Counted from the stretch's first letter, positions 15,993-24,456 are shown. The stretch is DNA of 64,000 bases from Ruminococcus sp. (GCA_017529875.1 JAFXNC010000050.1:1-64000); one strand, 5' to 3'. Numbers and translations are program-made. Notes: generated by a model from the letters alone, not told the origin.

Positions 15993-16823
15993 TTAGCTGT
16001 TTGTTTTTCTGTCGCTGCGGCGGTAGAGCTTGGCGGGACGGTGTCCGCTGCCCCGCTTGTAGCCGCCGGTCTCTGACACATAGCTGCTCACCATTCGCCG
16101 GAAATTCGCCGGCAGGAAGGTGACGTTCATGATGGTCTCCTGCACCTTCTGAAAGGCGGTGAGGGTGAATTCCTCCGGCAGGAAGTCGAGTATGGTATCA
16201 TAATCTTTCGCCGCCGAGCGCAGCGCTGACAGCGCCGTGGCGATTATCCGGGCATGGTCGAAGGCCAGGCTGCCTGAGTCTTTTATCACGAAGGACGTCC
16301 TGCCGAAGCGGGTGCTTTCCTCGGTGAGCAGGGCGGTGAGGGTGATGTCTTTACAGGTGAGGGTGAGCTGATGCTCGCCGGATTCGGTGCGGTCGAAGTC
16401 CACGTCGAACCATTGTGCGTCGGAGGCGTCGTCCATGCCCACCTGCTCCACCGAGTCCTCGCTGATGACCGAGGCATAGGCGTGGGAGATTATCCAGCCC
16501 CTCGGGTCGCGCCCCGGTTCGCTGAACACACCCACCGGCATGATCGAAGCGGGGGTGACGTTGGTCTCCTCGCTGATCTCCCGCAGAGCACAGTCCTCGA
16601 TAGTCTCATCGGGCTGCAAGAACCCTCCGGGCAGCGCCCACATATCCTTGTAGGGGTGTCTGCCCCGCTTTATCAGCAGCAGAGAGAGCTTGTTTTCGGG
16701 GTTGCGGCGGTAGTTGTCGTTCTCCTGGGGGCGTATCATGAACGCCGCCACGTCGGTAGTCACGGAAGGGCGCTCATAATCGCTGAGCTTATACCCGGAT
16801 AAGAATTCTTTTTCACTTTCCAT
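15993..16823 (-). CDS. nrtR: Nudix protein with C-terminal winged helix (NrtR-like NAD regulator)
   Basis: The 276-residue protein has an intact Nudix box (GGFLQPDETI then REISEET, residues 66-87) and a C-terminal region (about 195-276; FTLTAFQKVQE, NFRRMV, then a basic tail) like the winged helix of NrtR regulators. NrtR family members sense ADP-ribose or NAD intermediates and control NAD salvage genes; here it heads the pncA-phosphoesterase-pncB operon, which supports that role. Because all catalytic Glu residues are present it may still hydrolyse ADP-ribose. The start is the second ATG, 9 nt after AGGAGG; the first (16829) is only 3 nt from it. Confidence 0.78.
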   Translation of the reverse strand: MESEKEFLSGYKLSDYERPSVTTDVAAFMIRPQENDNYRRNPENKLSLLLIKRGRHPYKDMWALPGGFLQPDETIEDCALREISEETNVTPASIMPVGVFSEPGRDPRGWIISHAYASVISEDSVEQVGMDDASDAQWFDVDFDRTESGEHQLTLTCKDITLTALLTEESTRFGRTSFVIKDSGSLAFDHARIIATALSALRSAAKDYDTILDFLPEEFTLTAFQKVQETIMNVTFLPANFRRMVSSYVSETGGYKRGSGHRPAKLYRRSDRKTNS

Positions 16824-16855
16824 GTGCATCAGCCTCCTATGTTCTTTCTAATATG

Positions 16856-16884
16856 ATAATATCACAAAGATAATAAGATGTCAA
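16856..16884 (-). promoter_or_regulatory. Promoter of the NAD salvage operon
   Basis: Minus-strand TTGACA (16879-16884), 17 nt, TATTAT (16856-16861). A repeated GATAAT sits within and beside the -10 area. No clear palindromic NrtR box could be picked by eye. Confidence 0.7.
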
Positions 16885-16923
16885 GAGGATTCACACATTG
16901 TTTACATATAGTGCGCTTGCGCT

Positions 16924-17050
16924 AAAAGAATAAAGAATAAAAAATAAAGAATAAAGAATAAATAAAGTGTCCGCGGACGATTTTATAAAACCATCGCCGG
17001 AGGCGATACCTTAATTATTCTTTATTCTATCTTCTTTATTCTTTATTATT
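16924..17050. repeat. Dispersed intergenic palindromic element, copy A
   Basis: A/T arms built of AAAGAATAA units (16924-16965) and the complementary TTATTCTTT units (17011-17050) flank a GC core with two hairpins: the palindrome GTCCGCGGAC and ATCGCC-GGA-GGCGAT. It lies directly downstream of the first VOC gene and upstream of the NAD operon promoter. A second small hairpin (GCGGGCA/TGCCCGC, 17063-17078) follows. The same element recurs at 29445, 38859 and 61796. Confidence 0.85.
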
Positions 17051-17083
17051 TAGCGGGCAATTAGCGGGCAATGCCCGCGCTGA

Positions 17084-17455
17084 TCACTTCCTGATATGCT
17101 CAGCTAAACTGATAGCGTATCCGGAGGGCGATACCATAAGGGTGGCCTTGGACGAGCCGGTGTCGGTGATCTTGTCGCCCTGAGCGTTCTTGAAGCCTCT
17201 CTCCAGCAGGAACTGATAGGCCTCGTCGAAGTCGCGGACGTTCATCCTGATGACGGTGCTGTCCTGGGGCATCTTGTCTACCTGAGTGACGTCAACTCTG
17301 AAACCGTCGGGGTGCTTGAGGTCAAAGGATGTGATATCCTCGTCGTTGATGCCGGTCTTGGTGTGGGCGTGCTCAAAGCCGAGAGCCTCGAAAAGCTCCT
17401 TGGCGGCAGCGGCGTCCTTGGTGAGTATAAGCGGGTTGAAAGCTGTGATCTTCAT
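17084..17455 (-). CDS. VOC-superfamily small protein, paralog 1 (most diverged)
   Basis: This 123-residue protein starts MKITAFNPLILTKDA and follows the single beta-alpha-beta-beta-beta VOC module pattern (glyoxalase, bleomycin-resistance, dioxygenase fold), ending SPSGYAISLAEHIRK. It is the last of four tandem paralogs sharing NPxIxTKDA, LFExLGFE, the IRMNVxxFDEA helix and SPSGYA. VOC proteins work as dimers binding a metal or small ligand; no substrate can be read from the sequence. Sixteen bases separate it from paralog 2. Confidence 0.82.
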   Translation of the reverse strand: MKITAFNPLILTKDAAAAKELFEALGFEHAHTKTGINDEDITSFDLKHPDGFRVDVTQVDKMPQDSTVIRMNVRDFDEAYQFLLERGFKNAQGDKITDTGSSKATLMVSPSGYAISLAEHIRK

Positions 17456-17471
17456 TGTGTTTTCCTCCTTG

Positions 17472-17843
17472 TTATTTCTTGATGTGCTGGCAAATGTCGT
17501 ATATTACTCCGGTGGGCGAAACGAGATAGGCGTATTTGCTGCTCTTGGTGGTGCTGGGAGCAAAGCCTCTTGCCTCTCTGAACCCCTTGGACATAAAGAA
17601 CTCAATGGCTTCCTCGTAGTTGTCAACGTTGATACGGATAGCCGTGTAGGTCTGCTTGACCGCCGGGACCTCCACTACATCAACGTGGAAACCGCCCTCG
17701 TTCTTCATGCGGTGAGCGGAAAACTCAACGTCGTTGTTTTCAGCCTTGTTGTGAGTCTGCTCGAACCCAAGCTCCTTGAAAAGCTGGATCACAGGCTCTG
17801 CATCGTTGGTGATGATCGACGGATTGAAGGTCGTGATCTTCAT
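17472..17843 (-). CDS. VOC-superfamily small protein, paralog 2
   Basis: The 123-residue protein is homologous along its whole length to its neighbours: ITTFNPSIITNDAEP, LFKELGFEQTH, IRINVDNYEEA, SPTGVIYDICQHIKK. The start at 17843 follows GGAGG by six bases; an ATG two codons earlier overlaps that site. It departs from the others in the middle (AEVNND-type acidic loop; DVVEVPAVKQTYT), suggesting a different ligand. It is cotranscribed with paralog 3, only 12 bases upstream. Confidence 0.82.
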   Translation of the reverse strand: MKITTFNPSIITNDAEPVIQLFKELGFEQTHNKAENNDVEFSAHRMKNEGGFHVDVVEVPAVKQTYTAIRINVDNYEEAIEFFMSKGFREARGFAPSTTKSSKYAYLVSPTGVIYDICQHIKK

Positions 17844-17855
17844 GGGCATCCTCCG

Positions 17856-18227
17856 TTAGTCCTTGATGTGCTGGCAAAGGTCGAATGCGTAACCCGAGGG
17901 GGACTTCATCATGCAGGACTTGTTGGTCCTGGTGTCAACGGTCTGACCGTCCCTGGGGCTGGTGAAGCCCTTGGAGGTCAGGAACTCGTAAGCCTCGTCG
18001 AAGTTGTCAACGTTCATCCTGATGAGGGTCATATCCTGGGGAACGGACACATTTGCGATATCCACATAGAAGCCCTCGGCGTTCTTCATGCGTACGCTGG
18101 TGAAGTCCTCCTTGCCGGTGTTGGCGTCAAGGCTGTGGCGGCGCTCGAAGCCCAGCTCCTCAAAGAGCTTGATAACGTTCTCTGCGTCCTTAGTTACGAT
18201 CAATGGGTTAAAAGTTGTGATTTTCAT
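17856..18227 (-). CDS. VOC-superfamily small protein, paralog 3
   Basis: The 123-residue protein reads MKITTFNPLIVTKDAENV, LFEELGFERRH, MTLIRMNVDNFDEAYEFL and SPSGYAFDLCQHIKD. Its 48-nt upstream sequence resembles that before paralog 4 (shared ATATCAGAAAGA(A/G)GTTTT just before each ATG), so the duplicated unit included the leader. Function unknown beyond the fold. Confidence 0.82.
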   Translation of the reverse strand: MKITTFNPLIVTKDAENVIKLFEELGFERRHSLDANTGKEDFTSVRMKNAEGFYVDIANVSVPQDMTLIRMNVDNFDEAYEFLTSKGFTSPRDGQTVDTRTNKSCMMKSPSGYAFDLCQHIKD

Positions 18228-18275
18228 AGTAAAACCTCTTTCTGATATTTTTTCCGCAATTGTACTGCGGTGAGT

Positions 18276-18650
18276 TTACTTTTTGATATGCTCCACAAGG
18301 TTTATGGTGTAACCGGAGGGAGCGATCATTACGGCGGACCTGGAGGTGGGGGTGTCAGCTGTCTTGTCGCCGTAAAAGCTCTTAAAGCCGCGTGCCGTGA
18401 GCAGTTCAAAGGCCTCGTCGAAATTATCTACATTCATGCGTATGCTGGTAAGAGCGTCCACCGGGATGGTCTTGACCTGAGAGATGTCCAGATGGAAACC
18501 GTCGGCGTTCTTCATGCGTATACCGGTGACGTCCAGCTCGCCGATAGCCTTCTTGGTGTGGGTCTTTTCAAAGCCCAGCTCCTCAAAGAGCTTTACTACG
18601 GGCTCTGCGTTCTTTGTTATGATCTGGGGGTTGAAGGTCGTGATCTTCAT
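18276..18650 (-). CDS. VOC-superfamily small protein, paralog 4 (first in the array)
   Basis: The 124-residue protein begins MKITTFNPQIITKNAEP and ends SGYTINLVEHIKK. The start at 18650 is chosen because every paralog begins at the same MKIT; a longer ORF to 18698 lacks homology. It is the gene nearest the HD-kinase, whose stop is 53 bases upstream, so the array may be read from the HD-kinase promoter at 20299. Confidence 0.82.
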   Translation of the reverse strand: MKITTFNPQIITKNAEPVVKLFEELGFEKTHTKKAIGELDVTGIRMKNADGFHLDISQVKTIPVDALTSIRMNVDNFDEAFELLTARGFKSFYGDKTADTPTSRSAVMIAPSGYTINLVEHIKK

Positions 18651-18703
18651 TTCAAAACTTCTTTCTGATATATTTGCCGAAGATGATCTGCGGAGCATTT
18701 ACT

Positions 18704-20182
18704 TTAAAACGTGAGCGTGTCCAGCCTGCCGGTGAGGGCGTCGATGCGCTCTATGCAGAACTCTATCTTCTTTCGGTAGTCCTCGGAGGGAGTACCCTTC
18801 CAGCGCAGGCGGCGTATCAGTCTGGCGTAGCCGATGAGGGAGGCCTTTTCCTTTACCTCCGCGATGCGTGCCTCGTCGTCGGTGCAAAGATACCGCCGGA
18901 AGAATGTGTCAACGAACTGCTTGGCTGTGTCGTAGGAGAACCCCATGAAATTCTCCACTATCGAGGGGGCCTCCTCGCCCATGATAAGGTAGAAGTAGTA
19001 CACGTCGCTCAGCTCGATAATGGGATGACCGTAGGAGACCCTGTCCATGTCTATCAGCAGGGGCTCGCCGTTTTGCAGGAAGACGTTGCCCGTGTGGAAG
19101 TCGCCGTGTATCAGGGTGCAGGTATCGGGGAGCTGATCTATGAGCCTTATGCACTTTTTGGCGAGGGCTTCGTTCTCATAGGCCAGACCGCCGTTGATGT
19201 AGCTTTTTATCCTGTCGGCGGCAGGCGGGAAGGCGTCGTCGTGGGTGACAGTGATCTCATGTATCGCCCTGTCCATATCAGCCATTATCCCGGCGTAGGT
19301 GTCCACCTGTCCGGGGGAACGGGAGATATACTGCGAGACTGTCTCTGAATCCACCAGCTCATACATAGCGCCGTATCTGTTGCCCACCGAGACTATACCG
19401 AAGGAGATAGCCGTAGGCATCCCCAGTATGAAGGCTCTGCGGCTGAGGCTGATCTCCCGCTCCACGTCGCTGTAAGTATTGTTCTGGTTGAATACCTTGA
19501 TGACCAGCTCGTCGTCGTAGCGGTAGACATCGCCCTTGGCGCCCCTGCCCAGCAGCCGGCAGCCCTCCACCGAGACCTCCCGGTACTTTCGGTACTTGGC
19601 CTTTTCGGAGTCGAAGGTGCCCGGCCAGATGTAATTGATATGCTTTATCAGCTCCTTGAAGGCGCCTGTCTTGTTGAGGGAGAGCTCGACGGTCTCCGCC
19701 ACCGTGCGGTAGTACCACAGGTGCATGGCGGGGTCGCTCTGGTGGAGCTTTTTCCACAGCGCCTCCCCCTGCTCGGAGTAGACCCTTGCGATAGAGCGGA
19801 TGTTAGCCAGCTTATCCGCCAGCCACAGCATCTTGACGCCGATATCGGTGCTGACGCTCAGCTCCTTGAGGGATTCCTCCTTGCGGCGCTTCCAGGTCTG
19901 TTCCCGGGCTTCGTCGGGGTATTTGTTCTCCGACTCGGAGGACACAAGATATGCAACTCTCTTGCCGAAACGCTTTTCGATCTCGGCGAGGGTGCCGTCG
20001 GTGTCCTCGACTACGTCGTGGAGTATGCCGGCGGTGATGACCTCCTGGTCGTCGGTCATGGTAGAAAGGATCTGCGCCACCTCCATGGGGTGCAGTATAT
20101 AGGGGATGCCGTTGAACTTGCGCACCTTGCCCTGATGCAGGACTGTGGCATAGATTATGGCTTCCTCAAGCATATTCATCAT
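18704..20182 (-). CDS. HD domain (SpoT/MESH1-like) fused to an aminoglycoside-phosphotransferase-like kinase
   Basis: The 492-residue protein has two modules. Residues 1-160 resemble ppGpp hydrolases: AxxLHQGKVRKFNGIPYILHP (H16, H31), then GILHDVVEDTDGT (H55, D56, E59, D60). Residues 200-492 are a kinase of the APH/choline-kinase type: glycine loop LLGRGAKGDVY (210-220), lysine K229 in VIKVF, catalytic loop HGDFHTGN (359-366) and metal site IDMD (377-380). The same kinase module, with the same lead-in REVSVEGC, is fused to a STAS domain at 31959. It might couple (p)ppGpp level to phosphorylation of an unknown target; that is inference. No strong ribosome-binding site precedes the start. Confidence 0.85.
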   Translation of the reverse strand: MMNMLEEAIIYATVLHQGKVRKFNGIPYILHPMEVAQILSTMTDDQEVITAGILHDVVEDTDGTLAEIEKRFGKRVAYLVSSESENKYPDEAREQTWKRRKEESLKELSVSTDIGVKMLWLADKLANIRSIARVYSEQGEALWKKLHQSDPAMHLWYYRTVAETVELSLNKTGAFKELIKHINYIWPGTFDSEKAKYRKYREVSVEGCRLLGRGAKGDVYRYDDELVIKVFNQNNTYSDVEREISLSRRAFILGMPTAISFGIVSVGNRYGAMYELVDSETVSQYISRSPGQVDTYAGIMADMDRAIHEITVTHDDAFPPAADRIKSYINGGLAYENEALAKKCIRLIDQLPDTCTLIHGDFHTGNVFLQNGEPLLIDMDRVSYGHPIIELSDVYYFYLIMGEEAPSIVENFMGFSYDTAKQFVDTFFRRYLCTDDEARIAEVKEKASLIGYARLIRRLRWKGTPSEDYRKKIEFCIERIDALTGRLDTLTF

Positions 20183-20231
20183 GGCATTTCAACCCTTTAA
20201 AAGTTTATAGTCTTAAATCAAGTATCGAAAT

Positions 20232-20267
20232 AAAAAAACGGCTCTGTTTCGGTGACTGACGCGAGCC
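20232..20267 (-). terminator. Terminator-like hairpin in the 5' leader of the HD-kinase gene
   Basis: In the minus-strand transcript GGCTC (20267-20263) pairs with GAGCC (20244-20240), followed directly by seven T residues (20238-20232). It lies between the promoter at 20299-20327 and the start codon at 20182, where a terminator would act as an attenuator. CTCTGTT near the transcript start can pair with AACAGAG overlapping the stem, which could compete. The stem is short (5-6 bp) with a long loop. Confidence 0.35.
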
Positions 20268-20298
20268 AAAAAGTTATAAGATTTTTGCTAACAGAGAT

Positions 20299-20327
20299 AT
20301 TATAACATAAATTCATAATTCTGTCAA
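20299..20327 (-). promoter_or_regulatory. Promoter of the HD-kinase gene
   Basis: Minus-strand TTGACA (20322-20327), 17 nt, TATAAT (20299-20304), a full consensus. It gives a leader of about 110 nt. Confidence 0.8.
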
Positions 20328-20403
20328 GAGTTTTTCGTCAATTTGTATGTAAGGAATTTAAAAAGACTGTGCGTTTTAGTAAAAATAATGAAAATATACA
20401 CAA

Positions 20404-20426
20404 GTGCCCGTGACAGCAACGGGCAC
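20404..20426 (-). terminator. Hairpin downstream of the DUF2974 gene
   Basis: GTGCCCGT (20404-20411) pairs with ACGGGCAC (20419-20426), followed on the minus strand by a T-rich but interrupted tail. Confidence 0.55.
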
Positions 20427-20461
20427 ATATTTCGTCGGTGTGATCATGTGATCATCCACTA

Positions 20462-21505
20462 TCAACTGTCAATTCGCCCCGGCTCCGTCACCGTGTACCG
20501 GATGCAGTTCCCCGCCAGCATCAGCAGCAGTAACACCACGTTCGGGCTCACAAGCTCCGCCAGCCCCAGCCCCGGGTGCTCTTTGAAGGCGTACTGCAAC
20601 GCTCTCCCAATGTGTCCCAATCCGTTCTCGGCGTTGACAAAGGGCAGCCGCTTGGCAGTCCTGACGGTCTGCACCGTGACCTGAGTCACCAGCCGGGAGA
20701 TGAAGCCCTCCCGGCGAGAGACCTCCCCCAGCCGCAGGTGCCGGTCAAACAGCGCCGCCGGGATATGGCAGTAAAGCGCTCCCTCCCGCACAGGCCGCGG
20801 CCTGACGGTGTAGTGCCGCGCCGCGGCTATGGGCGTCAGCGCCGCCCCCACAATGCTCCCGGCAGGGCAGAGGCTGAGTATCTTTGAGCCCCGCTTTTCG
20901 ATGAGCCTTTGGTGCCTTGCGATGAACTCATCCGAGAACCCCTGTCCGTCGAAGGAGATGCACCGGCTCACATTTCCCCGCATCAGCGTGATGAACTGGG
21001 CGAGGTTGCCGCCCTTGGAGTGTCCGCAGACAACTAACCCGTACCCCCTGACCCGGGAGGCAGCCCTGTCGTAGAACCCCAGGATGTCCCTTTGCTCGGC
21101 AGTGATGCTCTGCACCGCCCCGAGAAAATTGTCGCACCAGGAGCTTGTGACGCCGCTGCCCGAGGGGTAGAACCCCACACGGTAATTGCCGCCGATGACG
21201 ATGTAGGCAGTTTTTTCGGCTCTGTCGAGTACGCAGAAGCTGTTGAACCTGCGGCTGCCCTTTGAGTCGCAGACTATGGGCATATTCCGGAAGCTCCTGC
21301 GGCGGCGCAGCAGTCTCATGGCGCTAACTACCCCTGAGGCCTCGTCGGGGCAGAGGCCGGAGAACATGGTCTCGGGGCGCTGCTCCGGGGGCAACGTGAA
21401 ATACTCGTCGAGGAAGGCTCCGATATCAGGGTAGCCCCCGTGGGAGAGCTCCGGGTAATAGGTCAGCAGCGAGAGGGCAAGGGCTGTATCGACTGTTCTG
21501 TTCAC
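20462..21505 (-). CDS. DUF2974 (Mbeg1-like) alpha/beta-hydrolase-fold protein
   Basis: The 347-residue protein contains GHSKGGNLAQF, the nucleophile elbow seen in Mbeg1-like DUF2974 proteins, preceded by strands such as KTAYIVIGG and followed by FDGQGFSDEF. A hydrophobic stretch near the C-terminus (VVLLLLMLAGNCI) may anchor it in the membrane. A lipase or thioesterase-like activity is plausible but untested. The start is GTG at 21505 after AAAGGCGG, and the gene is monocistronic with promoter 21531-21559. Confidence 0.8.
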   Translation of the reverse strand: MNRTVDTALALSLLTYYPELSHGGYPDIGAFLDEYFTLPPEQRPETMFSGLCPDEASGVVSAMRLLRRRRSFRNMPIVCDSKGSRRFNSFCVLDRAEKTAYIVIGGNYRVGFYPSGSGVTSSWCDNFLGAVQSITAEQRDILGFYDRAASRVRGYGLVVCGHSKGGNLAQFITLMRGNVSRCISFDGQGFSDEFIARHQRLIEKRGSKILSLCPAGSIVGAALTPIAAARHYTVRPRPVREGALYCHIPAALFDRHLRLGEVSRREGFISRLVTQVTVQTVRTAKRLPFVNAENGLGHIGRALQYAFKEHPGLGLAELVSPNVVLLLLMLAGNCIRYTVTEPGRIDS

Positions 21506-21530
21506 GGGATCACCGCCTTTCGTTACTGTG

Positions 21531-21559
21531 ATTATAGCACAGTATCAGACATTTTTCAA
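21531..21559 (-). promoter_or_regulatory. Promoter of the DUF2974 gene
   Basis: Minus-strand TTGAAA (21554-21559), 17 nt, TATAAT (21531-21536). Confidence 0.7.
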
Positions 21560-21623
21560 CCTCCGCCGCAACGCTCCCGGTTTCGATCGGAGAAGAAGTG
21601 AGCGGCAGCGCAGATGCAAGCTT

Positions 21624-21666
21624 AAAAAAACGATCGCGGAGCGCAAAACGCTCCGCGATCAGATTT
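21624..21666. terminator. Strong terminator ending the ABC-lipoprotein operon
   Basis: GATCGCGGAGCG (21632-21643) pairs perfectly with CGCTCCGCGATC (21649-21660) around CAAAA, with a seven-base A-run on the left (T-run for the leftward operon) and a T-run on the right. Confidence 0.9.
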
Positions 21667-21677
21667 TTTCACAGCAG

Positions 21678-22079
21678 TCACTTTTCAGTGCTGAGATCCA
21701 GCTTGCCGTTCTCGCAGTCGCCGCTGGTCTCCACGATCACATATACGCTCTCGCAGCCCGAAAGGGACAGTGTGCCTTGCAGATCGTCGCCCGCTTTCAG
21801 AGAGAACAGCTTTTCCTTCTCGCCGCTGCGGTCGCAGTAGACCTCCGCTGTGCCTTTTTCAAGGGAGGCGGTGTAGCTCAGAGAGCCGCTTTCACCCGCG
21901 TCGTTGTCCAGCGTGAACACCATTGTCCCGTTGAAGACGGAGAAGTCCATGTAGGCTGAATGTGAGGTGTTTGAATGTACAAAGCATATGGCGTCGTAGT
22001 GCGAGGTGTACTTCGCACAGCCCGTCAGACAGAGGGCTGCAAGGGCGGCTGAAATGATGAGCGTCTTTATCTTTTTCAT
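21678..22079 (-). CDS. Small lipoprotein of unknown function, last gene of an ABC operon
   Basis: The 133-residue product has a lipoprotein signal peptide (basic MKKIK, hydrophobic stretch, lipobox LTGC with Cys at about 21). The rest is predicted to be beta-rich (FSVFNGTMVFTLDNDAG; SLSLSGCESVYVIVETSGDC) with two further cysteines that could form a disulfide. It begins 14 bases after the permease gene and ends at a strong terminator. It may be a surface sensor or accessory of the transporter; no family recognised. Confidence 0.75.
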   Translation of the reverse strand: MKKIKTLIISAALAALCLTGCAKYTSHYDAICFVHSNTSHSAYMDFSVFNGTMVFTLDNDAGESGSLSYTASLEKGTAEVYCDRSGEKEKLFSLKAGDDLQGTLSLSGCESVYVIVETSGDCENGKLDLSTEK

Positions 22080-22093
22080 CCGTTTTGTCTCCT

Positions 22094-24445
22094 TTATTCT
22101 ACTATCAGCTCCCGGACGCCCACCTTGCGCACCTTGCGGGATACCAGCAGGGCAAAGAGGGTAACGCTTGCCACCACAAAGCCCGCTGCCCCCAGGTAGG
22201 TCAGAGGCGTGCTGTCGGGATAGAGCTTGTTGATGCCGAACATGGAAAATATCACGTTGAGCAGGTCGTCTGACCAGAACATCCCTGCCAGCGCTCCCAG
22301 GGCGCTGCCGAAGAGGGCTATGATGAAGAACCTTACCGCGAACTGCCTGCGCAGCCTGCCGGATGTGAAGCCTATCGCCTTGTAGATGCCCAGGTCGGTG
22401 CGCTCCTGAGTGAAGGCCTTGGAGCAGACCATGATGACCGCCACAAAGGCGAAGATGCCGGAGAATACGTATATCATTATCTGCATGGCGTCGCCGGCCT
22501 GTATCATCACGTCGCCCACCAGATCCTTTTCAAAGTGGTAGGAGGAGGCGCTGAGCATATCGCCGAACTGCTCGTTGAGGGCATCGGCGATCTCGTCGAT
22601 CCTTGAGGTGTCCTCCACCGTCATGCTCAGGTAGGGTACATACTCCGTGCCCAGGCGGTTCGCACCGGCAAGGCTCATGGAGAAGGCGTAGCCCGCATCC
22701 GCGCCGGTCTGATAGATGCCGGAGACGATGTACTGCGCCTCCTTGGTCCTGCCGGAGACCGTCACCTCGTCGCCGATCCTGAGATCAAGGGCGTCCTGCA
22801 CCTGAGTGGTAATGATGATCTCATTGTCGTAGAGGGGCTTGTTGCCTTTGAGCATACCCGCGGTGTATTCGGGGTGCTGTCTTACACAGCAGATGATGTT
22901 CTCGCCGTTGAGGGAGAAATACTGGTTCGACTCGTAATACTTGCCTGTTATGGGGGTGAACTTCTCCACGGCGGCTTCGATCTCGTCGAGGTGCTTACTT
23001 GCTGTGTCGTCGCTGACCCTGATCTCGATATCCGCGAAGACCATGCCCATTGAAGCGAGTGCCGAACGGCTGCTGACTGCGGCGCTCATGATGTTCACGG
23101 TGACGGTGAAGAAGGCCAGCATCACGGTGATGAACAGTATCCCCAGGTACTTGACTATCGAAGACGAGAACGCCCTGTAAGCTATGGACGCCGTAAGGCC
23201 GCGCTTTCTGATAGGCACGTTGAGGCGGCTCTGGAACCAGATCTCCTGTCTGCCGCCGGAGATCGCCCGGACGGGGGAGATCTTAGCCAGCCTGCGGGTG
23301 GAGATGAACACGATGAGCGCCGACAGCGCCAGCATACCCGCCACCACTATGGCGGTGCCTCCCACTGCAAGGCTCTTGTCGGGGAGTATGGCGGTTATGG
23401 GGCTGAATATCCCGCTCATGACCCTTTCAAGGAAGATGCCGGCTATCACGCCGAGAGCCATTCCCACCAGCTCCGCTAAAGCGTAGCGCAGGAAGATGAT
23501 CTGAGTGATCTTCTGATCGGTGAAGCCCTGGGCTTTGAGGATGCCTAAGTTGCGAAAGTCTATCTCTATCTCGGAGCGTATGCTGTGGGCGATGACCACC
23601 AGCACTATGATGAACAGCACCACCGAGAATCCCAGCACCACGTCGAGAATTATTATCATCAGCAGACCCATGTAGGTCTCGGACTGCTCCTTGGTGAGGA
23701 TGCCCGCTGATTTGGTGACTACCCCTGTTTCGAGGTTGAGCTGGCGGTTGAACTTCGCGTCGGAAAGGGACTCGTCAGCCTTGAATATCCTGACGATGCG
23801 GTAGATGCTGGAGCGGTCCTTGTCGCTCAGCGGCGATACCGAGGAATAAAGCTCTTCGTAGTCCTCGTCCGAGAGGAAATACTGTTTCCAGCCTATCATC
23901 ATGGCGCCGTTCATGGGCTCCTGAACGAAACCCTTGACCGTATACTCCCGCTCCCTGTCCTGAAACTCTGTTTTAAGGGTGTCTCCCACCTTGATGCCGT
24001 GCTTGGCGCTCAGGCCGTAGGCAACGTAGATCTCCCCCTTGCCCAGGGCGGGGACAGTGTCCTCAAAGCCGTCGCAGCCGGCGTTGTAGAGGTGCAGAGA
24101 GCTCTGCATCTTCGTGAAGAAGGCGCTGTTGCCGTCCTCCTTGCCGTTGGAGAAGGTTATCTTGCTGAAGTTCAGCACCGCCTCGGTGACGGTCATGTCC
24201 TTAACGAGAGAGCTGTTCCTGACGCTCTGCTCCATTTCCTCGGTGAAGTACTTGCGGGCGATGAAGACGTTGGCGTCCCCCACCCCGGCCTCCTGCTGGG
24301 CGCGATCCAGGGCGGAGTAGTAGTTCTTCCTTACCGCCAGCACCGCCGAGACCATAGCCGTGATGAGCAGAGTCAGTATCATGACGCTGATGAAGGCGCC
24401 TTTTTTATGCTTGATATTCGCTTTGAGCAGCGTTCTGATCTCCAT
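22094..24445 (-). CDS. ABC transporter permease, FtsX/MacB type
   Basis: The 783-residue protein has one N-terminal membrane span, a large extracellular domain (about 50-250), three spans (about 265-400, including the FtsX core GILKAQGFTDQKI), another short span, a second extracellular domain and a final FtsX core (IYKAIGFTSGRLRRQF) with three spans. Such long permeases with paired FtsX domains pump peptides or lipids out of the membrane, or transmit mechanical force, rather than import. It is translated with the ATPase 11 bp upstream and the lipoprotein downstream. Confidence 0.87.
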   Translation of the reverse strand: MEIRTLLKANIKHKKGAFISVMILTLLITAMVSAVLAVRKNYYSALDRAQQEAGVGDANVFIARKYFTEEMEQSVRNSSLVKDMTVTEAVLNFSKITFSNGKEDGNSAFFTKMQSSLHLYNAGCDGFEDTVPALGKGEIYVAYGLSAKHGIKVGDTLKTEFQDREREYTVKGFVQEPMNGAMMIGWKQYFLSDEDYEELYSSVSPLSDKDRSSIYRIVRIFKADESLSDAKFNRQLNLETGVVTKSAGILTKEQSETYMGLLMIIILDVVLGFSVVLFIIVLVVIAHSIRSEIEIDFRNLGILKAQGFTDQKITQIIFLRYALAELVGMALGVIAGIFLERVMSGIFSPITAILPDKSLAVGGTAIVVAGMLALSALIVFISTRRLAKISPVRAISGGRQEIWFQSRLNVPIRKRGLTASIAYRAFSSSIVKYLGILFITVMLAFFTVTVNIMSAAVSSRSALASMGMVFADIEIRVSDDTASKHLDEIEAAVEKFTPITGKYYESNQYFSLNGENIICCVRQHPEYTAGMLKGNKPLYDNEIIITTQVQDALDLRIGDEVTVSGRTKEAQYIVSGIYQTGADAGYAFSMSLAGANRLGTEYVPYLSMTVEDTSRIDEIADALNEQFGDMLSASSYHFEKDLVGDVMIQAGDAMQIMIYVFSGIFAFVAVIMVCSKAFTQERTDLGIYKAIGFTSGRLRRQFAVRFFIIALFGSALGALAGMFWSDDLLNVIFSMFGINKLYPDSTPLTYLGAAGFVVASVTLFALLVSRKVRKVGVRELIVE

Positions 24446-24456
24446 GTGCTTTCACC

